Below, one piece after another: positions 35,492 through 44,384 of a stretch of DNA of 50,120 nucleotides. The stretch lies in the NCBI GenBank assembly GCA_900541685.1, contig UQKM01000017.1:1-50120 (forward strand). The letters are read 5' to 3'. This DNA is from an uncultured Collinsella sp. (GTDB lineage Bacteria > Actinomycetota > Coriobacteriia > Coriobacteriales > Coriobacteriaceae). Below the pieces are notes generated by a model. The model searched no databases. It was not told where the DNA came from and worked only from the letters and a program-made list of their open reading frames with translations. Position 1 is the stretch's first letter; every line of letters starts with the position of its first letter. A program made the translations under genes and the position numbers.

Positions 35492-36943
35492 ATGGCGGAC
35501 AAGAATGCAGAAGTTGCAGTCGAGGACAACGGCGGCATGAAGAAAACGCTTTCGCTCTGGAACTTCTTCACCATCGGTTTCGGTGCCATCATCGGTACCG
35601 GTTGGGTTCTGCAGGTCGGCGACTGGATGGTCGTGGGCGGCGGTCCCGTTCCCGCTATGATTGCATTCCTCTTGGGCGCAATCTTCCTCGTGCCCGTCGG
35701 AGCTGTTTTCGGTGAGCTCACGGCTGCTATCCCCATTTCGGGCGGCATCGTCGAGTATGTCGATCGTAGCTTTGGCCGTACGATGAGCTACATCACCGGC
35801 TGGCTCCTGGCCCTGGGCAACGGCATCCTGTGCCCGTGGGAGGCCATCGCCATTTCGACCCTCGTGTCCGAGATGTTCGGCAGCCTGCCCGGTCTTGAGT
35901 GGCTGCGCGCCGTCAAGCTCTACACCATCTTGGGCGCCGACGTTTACCTGTTCCCGACGCTGATCGCGCTCGGCTTTGCAGTCTACGTCATCTTCCTCAA
36001 CTTCCGCGGTGCCAGCTCGGCCGCCAAGCTCCAGGCCTTCCTGACCAAGGCCCTGCTCTGCGGCATGCTGCTCGCCATGGGCGTCTCGCTGTTCACCGGT
36101 TCGCCGGAACACGCCATGCCCGTGTTCTCCCAGGTCACCGGTGCTGGCGGCGGCAAGCCCGCTACCGAGGGCACCAGCCTGTTCGCCGGCATCGTGTCGG
36201 TCCTGGTTTTGACCCCGTTCTTCTACGCCGGCTTCGATACCATTCCTCAGCAGGCTGAGGAAGCAGCCGAGGGCCTCAACTGGAACAAGTTCGGCAAGAT
36301 CATCTCCCTGGCCCTGCTGGCCGCCGGCGGCTTCTACATGGTCTGCATCTACTCGTTCGGCACCATCCTCGACTGGCATGAGTTTGTTAAGAGCCCGGTT
36401 CCCGCGCTTGCCTGCCTCAAGGGCATCAACATGCTCCTGTACCTGGCCATGCTCGTCATCGCCACGCTTGGACCCATGGGCCCGATGAACTCCTTCTACG
36501 GCGCCACGAGCCGCATCATGCTCGCCATGGGCCGCAAGGGCCAGCTGCCCGAGAAGTTCGCCGAGGTCGATCCCAAGTCCGGCGCTCCCAAGCTCGCCTG
36601 CGCCGTTCTGGGCGTCATCACCGTCATCGGTCCGTTCCTGGGCAAGAACATGCTCATCCCTCTGACCAACGTGTCGGCTCTCGCCTTCATCTTCTCCTGC
36701 GGCATGGTCGCCCTCGCTTGCCTGCGCATGCGCTTCACCGAGCCCGACCTGCCTCGTCCCTACGAGGTGCCCGGCGGCAAGTTTGGCATCAGCCTCGCTG
36801 TCGCTGCCTGCGCCGTCATCATTGGCCTGCTCGTGGTCCCGTTCTCTCCCGCCTCCCTCAACATGGTGGAGTGGAGCATCGTGATCGGCTGGCTGGCCGT
36901 TGGCCTGGCCCTCATGGCCTTCACCAATTCCCGCAAAAAATAA
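35492..36943 (+). CDS. APC-family amino acid/amine permease
   Basis: 483 residues with about twelve hydrophobic helices. The N-terminal LWNFFTIGFGAIIGTGW is the substrate-binding helix-1 signature (IGxGxW/I) of the amino acid-polyamine-organocation family, and GFDTIPQQAEEA in the middle fits helix 6. It would import an amino acid or related amine with ions. It precedes an amidohydrolase gene by 131 bases and the two are probably functionally linked: uptake followed by hydrolysis. GGAGGGGA precedes the ATG. Confidence 0.92.
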   Translation: MADKNAEVAVEDNGGMKKTLSLWNFFTIGFGAIIGTGWVLQVGDWMVVGGGPVPAMIAFLLGAIFLVPVGAVFGELTAAIPISGGIVEYVDRSFGRTMSYITGWLLALGNGILCPWEAIAISTLVSEMFGSLPGLEWLRAVKLYTILGADVYLFPTLIALGFAVYVIFLNFRGASSAAKLQAFLTKALLCGMLLAMGVSLFTGSPEHAMPVFSQVTGAGGGKPATEGTSLFAGIVSVLVLTPFFYAGFDTIPQQAEEAAEGLNWNKFGKIISLALLAAGGFYMVCIYSFGTILDWHEFVKSPVPALACLKGINMLLYLAMLVIATLGPMGPMNSFYGATSRIMLAMGRKGQLPEKFAEVDPKSGAPKLACAVLGVITVIGPFLGKNMLIPLTNVSALAFIFSCGMVALACLRMRFTEPDLPRPYEVPGGKFGISLAVAACAVIIGLLVVPFSPASLNMVEWSIVIGWLAVGLALMAFTNSRKK

Positions 36944-36963
36944 CGCCTAGCCGGGGCGGATCG

Positions 36964-36992
36964 GGTGCGCGGACCCCTCTCTTCCGCGCACC
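36964..36992 (+). terminator. GC-rich hairpin after the permease gene
   Basis: A perfect 10-bp stem GGTGCGCGGA/TCCGCGCACC with a 9-nt loop. No T-run follows, so it may only stabilise the 3' end or give partial termination before the amidohydrolase. Confidence 0.5.
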
Positions 36993-37020
36993 GAACCCGG
37001 CACCACTTGGGTAGCTTTGT

Positions 37021-37064
37021 GAGGCCATAACCCAACATGGCCTCGCCCACTATATGGATCCATA
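37021..37064 (+). promoter_or_regulatory. Hairpin and 12-bp palindrome before the amidohydrolase
   Basis: GAGGCCAT-aacccaac-ATGGCCTC (37021-37044) is followed by the palindrome TATGGATCCATA (37053-37064), which touches the AAGGAGG ribosome-binding site. The palindrome is placed where a bound protein or folded RNA would control translation or transcription of the amidohydrolase. Confidence 0.5.
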
Positions 37065-37074
37065 AGGAGGAACC

Positions 37075-38352
37075 ATGTCCACTAAGTACGCAATCGTTGG
37101 CGGCAAGCTCATCGACGGTACCGGTGCCGAGCCGGTCGAGAACTCCCTCGTTCTCGTCGACGACAACGGCAAGATCGAGTATGCCGGTGCTATGCAGGAC
37201 CTTCCCGAGGGCGTTGAGGTTATCGACGCCGCCGGCAAGACCGTCCTTCCCGGCCTGATCGACACCCACCTGCACTTCTCGGGCAACCTGACCGACGATG
37301 ACACCGACTGGGTCATGCAGCCGCTCCTCGAGAAGCAGGCCGTCGCCGTCAAGCAGGCCTACGACTGCCTCACCCACGGCCTTACCACCGTCTGCGAGAT
37401 CGGCCGCTTTGGTATCCAGATCCGTGACTGCATCGACAAGGGCGTCTTCAAGGGCCCGCGCGTTTTGGCAACCGGTCTGGGCTTCTGCCGCGTTGCCGGT
37501 CACGGCGACTCCCACCACTGCACCCAGGAGCTCAACAAGGAATCGCACCCCTGGGGCGATCAGGTCGACGGTCCTTGGGATCTGCGCAAGGCCGTCCGTC
37601 GTCGCCTGCGCGAGAACCCAGATGCCATCAAGATCTGGGCTACCGGTGGCGGCATCTGGCGCTGGGACTCCGGCCGCGACCAGCACTACTGCTCCGAGGA
37701 GATCCAGGCTGTGGTCGAAGAGGCCAAGATGGTCGGCATCCCCGTGTGGAGCCACTGCTACAACAACCACGCCGCTGCCTACGATTCCGTTCGCTTTGGC
37801 TGCGAGCAGCTGATTCACGGCTTCGATATCGATGAGCGAACCATGGACCTCATGGCCGAGCAGGGCACCTTCTTCACCCCGACGATCGCCTTCCTGCCCA
37901 CCTGGTACGCCACCTATCCGCCCGTCTACGTCCCCGAGCTGCACGACAAGTACGAGGGCACCCTGGTCGAGAAGGAGCTGCAGCGCAACTACGACTGCCT
38001 GCGCGAGGCCAAGAAGCGCGGCGTCGTCATGACGATCGGCTCCGACTCCTTCTCCTTCGTCACCCCGTACGGCACCTGCTCCATCGAGGAGATGTACGAG
38101 TTCGTCGACAAGATCGGCTTCACTCCGGTCGAGACCATCACCTGCGCCACCCTCAACGGTGCCAAGATGTGCCACATCGAGGACGAGACCGGTTCCATCG
38201 AGGCCGGCAAGTGCGCCGACCTGCTGGTTGTCAACGGTGACGTCGCCGCCGACATCCACGTGCTCAACACCGACAACATGGACGTCATCATGAAGGATGG
38301 CTGGATCGTCGAGGCTGGCACTTTTGGTGAGGCTAACAAATACAGCGCCTAA
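37075..38352 (+). CDS. Metal-dependent amidohydrolase (imidazolonepropionase/prolidase-like)
   Basis: 425 residues with all the metal ligands of the amidohydrolase barrel: DTHLHFSGN (HxH), a candidate carboxylated Lys in AIKIWATGGG, His in VWSHCYNNH, His in LIHGFDID and Asp in TIGSDSFSF. The N- and C-terminal strands form the usual composite domain (KLIDGTGAE at the start, VNGDVAADIHVL near the end). Relatives hydrolyse cyclic amides or Xaa-Pro peptides; the substrate here is unknown. It follows the permease gene. High codon bias suggests strong expression. Confidence 0.92.
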   Translation: MSTKYAIVGGKLIDGTGAEPVENSLVLVDDNGKIEYAGAMQDLPEGVEVIDAAGKTVLPGLIDTHLHFSGNLTDDDTDWVMQPLLEKQAVAVKQAYDCLTHGLTTVCEIGRFGIQIRDCIDKGVFKGPRVLATGLGFCRVAGHGDSHHCTQELNKESHPWGDQVDGPWDLRKAVRRRLRENPDAIKIWATGGGIWRWDSGRDQHYCSEEIQAVVEEAKMVGIPVWSHCYNNHAAAYDSVRFGCEQLIHGFDIDERTMDLMAEQGTFFTPTIAFLPTWYATYPPVYVPELHDKYEGTLVEKELQRNYDCLREAKKRGVVMTIGSDSFSFVTPYGTCSIEEMYEFVDKIGFTPVETITCATLNGAKMCHIEDETGSIEAGKCADLLVVNGDVAADIHVLNTDNMDVIMKDGWIVEAGTFGEANKYSA

Positions 38353-38408
38353 GATACCGTTTGTCGATGGCTTGATGTAAAACACAGTTTTTGATTGCAT
38401 AATGCAAT

Positions 38409-38434
38409 GGAGGGGGTCGCTTGCGGCCCTCTTT
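38409..38434 (+). terminator. Weak terminator-like hairpin
   Basis: GAGGG..CGC against GCG.CCCTC followed by CTTTATT. The stem is interrupted by a small bulge. It lies after the amidohydrolase and about 30 bases before the histidine kinase gene, too close to that gene for a promoter in between unless the kinase is read through from upstream (CATAAT at 38398-38403 is a candidate -10). Confidence 0.45.
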
Positions 38435-38469
38435 ATTGCTATGGGTGCTAAGGACAAGAGGGGATGACG

Positions 38470-39855
38470 GTGGATTTAAACAGGCTGATTCTGGGCAAGA
38501 GCTACAACTCTACCAAGGTCTTTCGTACGGCCCAGCATGTGGTTCAGGCCATCCTGCTCGGTATTGTCGTTCCGGCGCTTATCCTGCTGCTTATCTGGGA
38601 TTTAACCGATAATCCCAATCCCGTTCCGGGCGTTGTCGTTATTGCCGGTCTGGTCATGCTGTGCTTCTTTTTCTCGTATGTCTTTGTGGTCCCCGACGAC
38701 CTCACATCGAGCGCAACCGACCGTACGCTCGCCATCGCATCAAAAATATTCGCCTACACGTCGCGCGGCCTTACGCCCGAAGCGGCCCTGGGCGCCTCTA
38801 AAATTATCCTGTCCGAGACCATCGCCTCTGCCATCTGCTTTACCGATGGCAAACAGGTGTTGGCAAGCTGGGGCGAGGACTCGGCAAAGTGCCCTGCCGG
38901 CACCCCGGTTGTGCTCAAGACCACGCTCAACGTGATCGAGTCCGGCGAGCAGAGTGTATTTTCGCGCGACGCCTCCAATGAGACGGGCGGCTATTTTCCC
39001 CGCCTGCGCGCCGGCATTGTCGCGCCGCTTACCGTGCGCGGGCATTGCGTGGGTACGCTCGAGCTGTACTATCCCCGCCTGAGCAGCATCGATATGCGCC
39101 AGACGGCGTTGGCCTCGGGTTTTGCCGATCTCATCTCCACGCAGCTCGCCAGCTTTGAGCTCGAGCGCCAGGACGAGCTCACAGCCCGCGTGGAGCTGCG
39201 CGCCCTGCAGTCGCAGGTCGACCCGCATTTTCTATTCAATACCATTAGCACGATTGTGTCGCTCGTTCGAACCGAGCCCGACAAGGCACGATCGCTGCTG
39301 ATCGACTTCTCCAACTACTATCGTCAGACGCTTTCTGACTCCGATACACTCACCACGCTCGAGCACGAGGTGGAACAGGGCACCCGTTATATCAATCTTA
39401 TGCAGGCCCGGTATGGTGATGGCCGTCTGCGCGTTTCGGTCGACATCGACTTTGAGGTGCGCGACAGCCTGGTGCCGCCGTTTATCTTGCAGCCGCTGCT
39501 CGAAAACTGCATCAAGCATGCGCAGCGCGAGACCGAGCCGCTTTCTATTCGTGTTAGGGCTTTTGAGACCGATGACGGCTTGGAGATCATCGTCGAAGAT
39601 GACGGCATCGGTATGAGCGAAGAAGTCTGCGCGCATCTGTTTGAGCAGCATCGCCGAGAGGAGCCCGAGAGCATTACCGCCGACGGATCCATCAAGCGAG
39701 GTTGCGGCCTGGCGCTCTTCAACGTGCTTCAGCGCATCCATTTCTTTTACGGAGAAGATTCCGGCATGCGCGTGAAGTCCCAGGAAGGCGTGGGAACACA
39801 GGTCATCGTTGAATTGAACGGCGAGCCGCATGAACCGGCGCCGTTGACGGTGTAG
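38470..39855 (+). CDS. LytS-type sensor histidine kinase (pair 1)
   Basis: About 461 residues. Two membrane helices (about 23-72) precede a GAF-like domain (about 85-225), then a His_kinase domain with the phosphoacceptor His in QVDPHFLFNTIS and an HATPase with LQPLLENCIKHA and DDGIGMSEE. This is the LytS/AgrC-like subfamily that partners with LytTR regulators. The GTG at 38470 lies six bases after GAGGGG; an ATG at 38464 directly abuts that site and is less likely. It is followed after 37 bases by its regulator. It shares its full domain layout with the kinase at 44381. Confidence 0.93.
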   Translation: MDLNRLILGKSYNSTKVFRTAQHVVQAILLGIVVPALILLLIWDLTDNPNPVPGVVVIAGLVMLCFFFSYVFVVPDDLTSSATDRTLAIASKIFAYTSRGLTPEAALGASKIILSETIASAICFTDGKQVLASWGEDSAKCPAGTPVVLKTTLNVIESGEQSVFSRDASNETGGYFPRLRAGIVAPLTVRGHCVGTLELYYPRLSSIDMRQTALASGFADLISTQLASFELERQDELTARVELRALQSQVDPHFLFNTISTIVSLVRTEPDKARSLLIDFSNYYRQTLSDSDTLTTLEHEVEQGTRYINLMQARYGDGRLRVSVDIDFEVRDSLVPPFILQPLLENCIKHAQRETEPLSIRVRAFETDDGLEIIVEDDGIGMSEEVCAHLFEQHRREEPESITADGSIKRGCGLALFNVLQRIHFFYGEDSGMRVKSQEGVGTQVIVELNGEPHEPAPLTV

Positions 39856-39892
39856 CACGCGGTTGGATTGAGAAAAAAGAGGGGAAGCACAT

Positions 39893-40627
39893 ATGTCCGA
39901 AGGCTGGAACATCTTGGTGGTTGATGACGAGCCTCCAATTAGGGCTGAGCTACGCTATCTGTTGGAAAAGGATGCACGTGTGGGACAGATTGCCGAGGCG
40001 GGCAATGTCACCGAGGCCGTGGAGTCGATTCTGTCGAACAAGCCCGACGTGCTGTTTTTGGATATCACGATGCCCGGCCGCTCGGGAATTGAGCTTGCCG
40101 AGACGCTGCAGAACCTAAAAACGCCGCCGGTCGTGGTGTTTGTGACGGCATTTGCCGAGTATGCGGCCGATGCCTATAACCTTGATGCGGTCGACTATGT
40201 CGTCAAGCCGGTCGAGGACGCACGCCTGTCAAAGGCACTCGACAAGATCGAGGCAGCCTTGGGTGCCCGTCGTGTTATCCACGCTCCGCGCCAGCCTTTG
40301 CGTCTGACGGTGGACCGCGGGGGCAAAAAGGTGTTCATTCCCGCCGCAGACGTCTGCTACTTTGAGGCGCGCGCCGATTTTTGCAACGCCATCTGCGCCG
40401 AGGGAACGTACCTGATCAATGAGTCGATCTCTTCGCTCGAGCGTCGCTTGGACTCCGAGGGCTTTATTCGCGTTCATCGCAGCTACCTGGTCAATTTGGA
40501 AGACGTGCACAATGTTGAGATTGGCTCCACGGGGCTGATGGAGCTCAGGCTCGACCGCGTGAGCTCGACGGTGCCCGTGTCCCGCCGTCGCGCTGCCGAG
40601 GTTAAAGCACACTTGGGGCTTGCGTAG
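39893..40627 (+). CDS. LytTR-family response regulator (pair 1)
   Basis: 244 residues. The receiver domain (about 5-120) has VVDDE, phospho-Asp in LFLDITMPG, FVTAF and the Lys in VVKPVED. The C-terminal LytTR DNA-binding domain (about 138-240) has ICYFEA-type and FIRVHRSYLVNL signatures. It is expected to bind promoters as a dimer. AGAGGGGAAG precedes the ATG. It is regulated by the kinase upstream; targets may include the adjacent permease-amidohydrolase genes. Confidence 0.95.
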   Translation: MSEGWNILVVDDEPPIRAELRYLLEKDARVGQIAEAGNVTEAVESILSNKPDVLFLDITMPGRSGIELAETLQNLKTPPVVVFVTAFAEYAADAYNLDAVDYVVKPVEDARLSKALDKIEAALGARRVIHAPRQPLRLTVDRGGKKVFIPAADVCYFEARADFCNAICAEGTYLINESISSLERRLDSEGFIRVHRSYLVNLEDVHNVEIGSTGLMELRLDRVSSTVPVSRRRAAEVKAHLGLA

Positions 40628-40719
40628 ACGGTCTGCGTGCTGTCGTTTACCATCGCAGGTTTGGCATGGGCGCGCGGTGGGCATAATGGGTGGCATCGAA
40701 TGAAATCGAAAGGATCATT

Positions 40720-41664
40720 ATGCCCGCGCTTATCACCCATCATCTGTTTGGCGAGGAAAGCATCGACCGTCTTCCGCAGGGCGTCATAACGTCCGATGAA
40801 GAGCGCATTGCCTTTATCTTGGGCAACCAAGGCCCCGACCCGTTTTTCTTTCACATTCTGACACCGCGTGTTTCCGACTGCACGCTGCTGGCGCAGGTCA
40901 TGCATCGGTCGCGCATGTCTCGCCAGTTCGCGTGCCTGCGCGACGGCGTGTCGCATCTGCTGCCGCGCGACGCCAGCTTGGGTCGTGCCTTTGCGCTGGG
41001 CCTGCTGTCTCATTACGTGCTCGACCGCAACGCCCACCCCTTTGTCTATGAGCAGCAGTTTGGCATCGTGGAGTCCGATTCAGAGCTTGAGGATTCGAGC
41101 AGTCAGGTCCATGCCGTGATCGAGAGCGACCTGGATGTGCTGATGCTGCAGCTTAAACGCGATGGCGCTACGGTCGACGATTACCCGCCGGCGGGCGAGA
41201 TCGTCACCACCGATCGCATCAATCGCGTGGCCGGCGTGCTGATGAGCTATGTTGCCGGACGCGTGTACGGCATTGACATTCCGGCGGGGGAGTACGGTGC
41301 CGCCGTTGCCAATATGCAGCGACTTTACCGCGCGATTGAGCCGGCCGGCTCCGCAAAGACGCGCGCGATCTCGCTGGTTGAGGGCTTGGTGCACGACTAC
41401 TCGCTGCTCGACGGCCTTGCCCATCGCGTGACGACGGAGCTGCCCGAGCGCACCGGTAACCTGGGCCATCTGACATGGAAGAATCCCTTTACCGACGAGG
41501 TCTCGAACGAGAGTTTCCCCGAGGTTTTTGATCGTGCGCTGGTCGATTACGAATGCACGGTCGCACGTTTTATCGAGACCGGTGACATGGATGCCGTTAC
41601 CAGTCACGTCAACTACAGCGGTCGCGTGCTCAATGCCGATGAGGAGTTCGACCGCGAGGAGTAG
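40720..41664 (+). CDS. Zinc-dependent phospholipase C-like family protein
   Basis: 314 residues. The start MPALITHHLFGEES, followed by NQGPDPFFF and ALGLLSHYVLDRNAHPF, carries the His/Asp pattern of the zinc-dependent phospholipase C (PF00882) family. No signal peptide is visible, so it may act inside the cell, and the actual substrate is unknown. AAAGGA lies seven bases before the ATG at 40720. It has its own short upstream gap of 92 bases. Confidence 0.8.
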   Translation: MPALITHHLFGEESIDRLPQGVITSDEERIAFILGNQGPDPFFFHILTPRVSDCTLLAQVMHRSRMSRQFACLRDGVSHLLPRDASLGRAFALGLLSHYVLDRNAHPFVYEQQFGIVESDSELEDSSSQVHAVIESDLDVLMLQLKRDGATVDDYPPAGEIVTTDRINRVAGVLMSYVAGRVYGIDIPAGEYGAAVANMQRLYRAIEPAGSAKTRAISLVEGLVHDYSLLDGLAHRVTTELPERTGNLGHLTWKNPFTDEVSNESFPEVFDRALVDYECTVARFIETGDMDAVTSHVNYSGRVLNADEEFDREE

Positions 41665-41765
41665 GGCTCGTGCGTGCCCCTTTGCCGAATCCTTACCGGC
41701 GGTTCTGGACAATTGGGGTACGATGAACTAACTGCATATCGGGCGAATACGAAGGGTCCCTGTCC

Positions 41766-43025
41766 ATGAAATACACCAAGCTCGAGCGTAACTGGGTCAT
41801 GTACGATGTGGGAAACTCGGCCCTCGTGCTGCTCAATACCTCGGTGGTGCCCATCTACTTTAACGCCATCAATACCGGTGCTTCCTCGGCAGACCTGGTG
41901 GTCGCTTGGGGCAACGCGCAGACGATTGCCTCGCTGGTCATTGCCATGCTCATGCCCATTCTGGGCGCGCTTGCCGATTACGCCGGCAACAAGATCAAGT
42001 TCTTCTTGGGCTTCTTCCTCACGGGCCTGGTGCTTTGCCTGGCGCAGGCTATCCCAATGTCCGCCATGGCATTTTTGACCGTGTACGTGCTGTGCACCAT
42101 CGGCCTTAACTCTTCTATGACGTTCTACGACGCCATGCTGCCCGACATTACCACCGACGAGCGCATGGACGCCGTGTCCAGCTCGGGCTATGCCTGGGGC
42201 TACATCGGTTCCACCGTGCCGTTCGTCATCTGCCTTGCGCTCATCATGGGTGGCCCCGCTCTTGGCGTCCCCACCATGCTGGCAACGCGTCTGTCGTTTA
42301 TCATCACTGGTGCCTGGTGGCTCATCTTTACCCTGCCGCTCATTCGCACCTATAAGCAAAAGTACGGTCGCGAGCGCGGTCCCGAGGACACCATCGGCCA
42401 CATCGTGGGCGGTGTGTTCTCCGAGGTCGGACACACCATGCGCGAGATCGCCCACAACAAGACCGTGCTGGTCTACATGATCGCGTTCTTCTTCTATATC
42501 GACGGTGTGCACACGGTCATTTCTATGGCCACCAGTTACGGATCGGCCTTGGGCATCGATTCGACGCAGCTGGTCCTGGCGCTGCTCGTCACGCAGTTTG
42601 TTGCTTTTCCGTCTGCCATCATTTACGGCAAGCTCGCCGGCCGCGTGGGCACGCTCAACATGATCTTGGTGGCAGTCGCCGCCTATATGGGCATCGTGCT
42701 CTTTGCCGCGTTCTTCCTCAAGACCGCCTTTGAATTCTGGGTGCTTGCCATTTTGGTCGGCCTGTTCCAGGGCGGTGTGCAGGCGCTCAGCCGTAGCTAC
42801 TTTGGCCGCATTATTCCCAAGGAAAAGTCCAACGAGTACTACGGCTTCTTTGACATCTTTGGTCGTTATGCAAGCGTTATGGGCACCTTCCTGGTGTCGG
42901 TCGTCACCTCGCTGACCGGCAACCCGTCGCTGGGCGTCCTTTCCATTGGTGTGCTGCTGGTCGTTGGCTTTATGCTGCTGGTCCGCCTGTCCCGCATGAC
43001 TCGGGCGGCAGAGCATGCCGCATAG
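41766..43025 (+). CDS. MFS/UMF1-family transporter
   Basis: 419 residues with about twelve helices. The N-terminus (NWVMYDVGNSALVLLNTSVVP-type residues) and LPDITTDERMDAVSSSGYAWGY are characteristic of UMF1/Atg22-like major-facilitator proteins, for which amino-acid or sugar efflux has been suggested. Substrate unknown. A TACGAT hexamer at 41720-41725 may be the -10. It is followed by an attenuator-type leader of the glycosyltransferase gene. Confidence 0.9.
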   Translation: MKYTKLERNWVMYDVGNSALVLLNTSVVPIYFNAINTGASSADLVVAWGNAQTIASLVIAMLMPILGALADYAGNKIKFFLGFFLTGLVLCLAQAIPMSAMAFLTVYVLCTIGLNSSMTFYDAMLPDITTDERMDAVSSSGYAWGYIGSTVPFVICLALIMGGPALGVPTMLATRLSFIITGAWWLIFTLPLIRTYKQKYGRERGPEDTIGHIVGGVFSEVGHTMREIAHNKTVLVYMIAFFFYIDGVHTVISMATSYGSALGIDSTQLVLALLVTQFVAFPSAIIYGKLAGRVGTLNMILVAVAAYMGIVLFAAFFLKTAFEFWVLAILVGLFQGGVQALSRSYFGRIIPKEKSNEYYGFFDIFGRYASVMGTFLVSVVTSLTGNPSLGVLSIGVLLVVGFMLLVRLSRMTRAAEHAA

Positions 43026-43117
43026 GAGCGAGCGGCTATTGTGCCTGTCCACGGTACTCTTTTGGGGTTATCCGCAATAAACATTGCGACTTGCGAGCAA
43101 TGATTTGCCCAAGTGGG

Positions 43118-43123
43118 TATGAT
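43118..43123 (+). promoter_or_regulatory. Putative -10 of the glycosyltransferase operon
   Basis: TATGAT with weak -35 candidates 17-21 bases upstream. It lies 17 bases before a terminator-like hairpin, so the transcript would begin with that hairpin. Confidence 0.4.
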
Positions 43124-43139
43124 GGAATCAGCTAGGTCG

Positions 43140-43175
43140 CGGGGCGTCGCCTGTGTTTGGCGGCGTCCCGTTTTT
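43140..43175 (+). terminator. Terminator-like hairpin in the glycosyltransferase leader
   Basis: A 12-bp stem CGGGGCGTCGCC/GGCGGCGTCCCG (two G-U) with a 7-nt loop is followed by TTTTT. It ends 21 bases before the ATG, leaving no room for a promoter in between; transcripts must pass it to reach the gene. Confidence 0.65.
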
Positions 43176-43196
43176 GTGTTGCAGGGAGGGTAAGGC

Positions 43197-44384
43197 ATGA
43201 ACGCCACGGTCGTGATTCCAACGTATTGGGCGGGCGATGACGCTTGCGCAAACGCCCCTGGCACCTATGACCATTCGACGCGACTCAACGCCGACAATCC
43301 CGAACTCGACCGCTGCCTGGCCTCGCTTGAGCAGGTACGTGACATCCCGCGCATCATCCTTTTGGTGGTCTGTCCCGTTTCTGCCACAGCCGATGTGTCG
43401 CTGCGCGTGCACGAGATTGTCGACGCGCATCCCACGCTCAAGGTCACCGTTGTCACCAACACCCAGGCCTCGCGCATCGCAGATCGGGTTGCTCAGATCG
43501 CGCCCAAGGGTTCGGGCGAGTGCGTGAGCCTGCGAGGCTACGGTGCCATCCGCAACATGGGGCTGGCCTGTGCCGCTGTGCTGGGGCATGACGCGGTTAT
43601 CTTTTTGGATGACGATGAGACTGTCATCGACGCCGACTTTATGAAGCGCGCGACCTATGCGTTGGGGCAGCAGACGCGTCAGGGCTTGCCTATCTTGGTC
43701 AAGAGCGGCTATTTCTACGATCGCGACGGCTCGCCGCTGGCTCCCACGGACAAGGCGGGCATCTGCCATCGTTGGTGGACCAAGCGCATCGAGTTCAACC
43801 GTTGGATGAAAAAGGCGCTCTCGGGCACCCGCATCTCGCGCTCCAACTACGTGTGCGGCGGCCTGATGGCCCTGCACGCCCGCGCCTTTACGCGTGTGGC
43901 CTTTGACCCGTTTATCACCCGCGGCGAGGACTTGGATTACCTCTTTAACATGCGTATGTTTGGCTACGACGTGTGGTTTGATAACGAGTGGACCGTGCGC
44001 CATCTGCCTCCGGAGTCCGAAAAGCGCTCACCGCGCTTTATGCAGGATGTATACCGTTGGTACTACGAACGGGCCAAGTTGACGTTCGCCGCGCATCAAA
44101 AGGAGCTCATCCCCGTTACGGCGGCATCGCTCATGCCCTACCCGGGCCCGTGGATTTCGCGCGAGCTCGACGACCGCGTGCGCAAGACCGCTATGGTCCG
44201 CAGCGTGTTTACCCGCGAGCATGAGGGCTACCTGCGCATTTGGCGCCATGGTATCGGCGAGGCAAAGGCCTATGCGCGCCAAAACGCTGCAAGCTACCTG
44301 CGTTTCCAGAGCTTTTGGCCCAAGATCATGGACGGGCTTTGGCGTGACGCACAACTGATCAGTATCCTGGAGGGGGCCGAATGA
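43197..44384 (+). CDS. Glycosyltransferase family 2-like protein
   Basis: 395 residues, soluble. NATVVIPTYW begins a GT-A fold, and the nucleotide-sugar/metal motif FLDDDETVIDADF is clear. The C-terminal part contains FRTRGEDLDYL-type residues (TRGEDLDYLFNMRMFG) typical of GT2 acceptor regions. It would add a sugar to a cell-surface or secreted acceptor; the specific reaction is unknown. GGGAGGG precedes the ATG, and the stop overlaps the next gene by four bases (ATGA), coupling it to a sensor kinase. Confidence 0.85.
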   Translation: MNATVVIPTYWAGDDACANAPGTYDHSTRLNADNPELDRCLASLEQVRDIPRIILLVVCPVSATADVSLRVHEIVDAHPTLKVTVVTNTQASRIADRVAQIAPKGSGECVSLRGYGAIRNMGLACAAVLGHDAVIFLDDDETVIDADFMKRATYALGQQTRQGLPILVKSGYFYDRDGSPLAPTDKAGICHRWWTKRIEFNRWMKKALSGTRISRSNYVCGGLMALHARAFTRVAFDPFITRGEDLDYLFNMRMFGYDVWFDNEWTVRHLPPESEKRSPRFMQDVYRWYYERAKLTFAAHQKELIPVTAASLMPYPGPWISRELDDRVRKTAMVRSVFTREHEGYLRIWRHGIGEAKAYARQNAASYLRFQSFWPKIMDGLWRDAQLISILEGAE

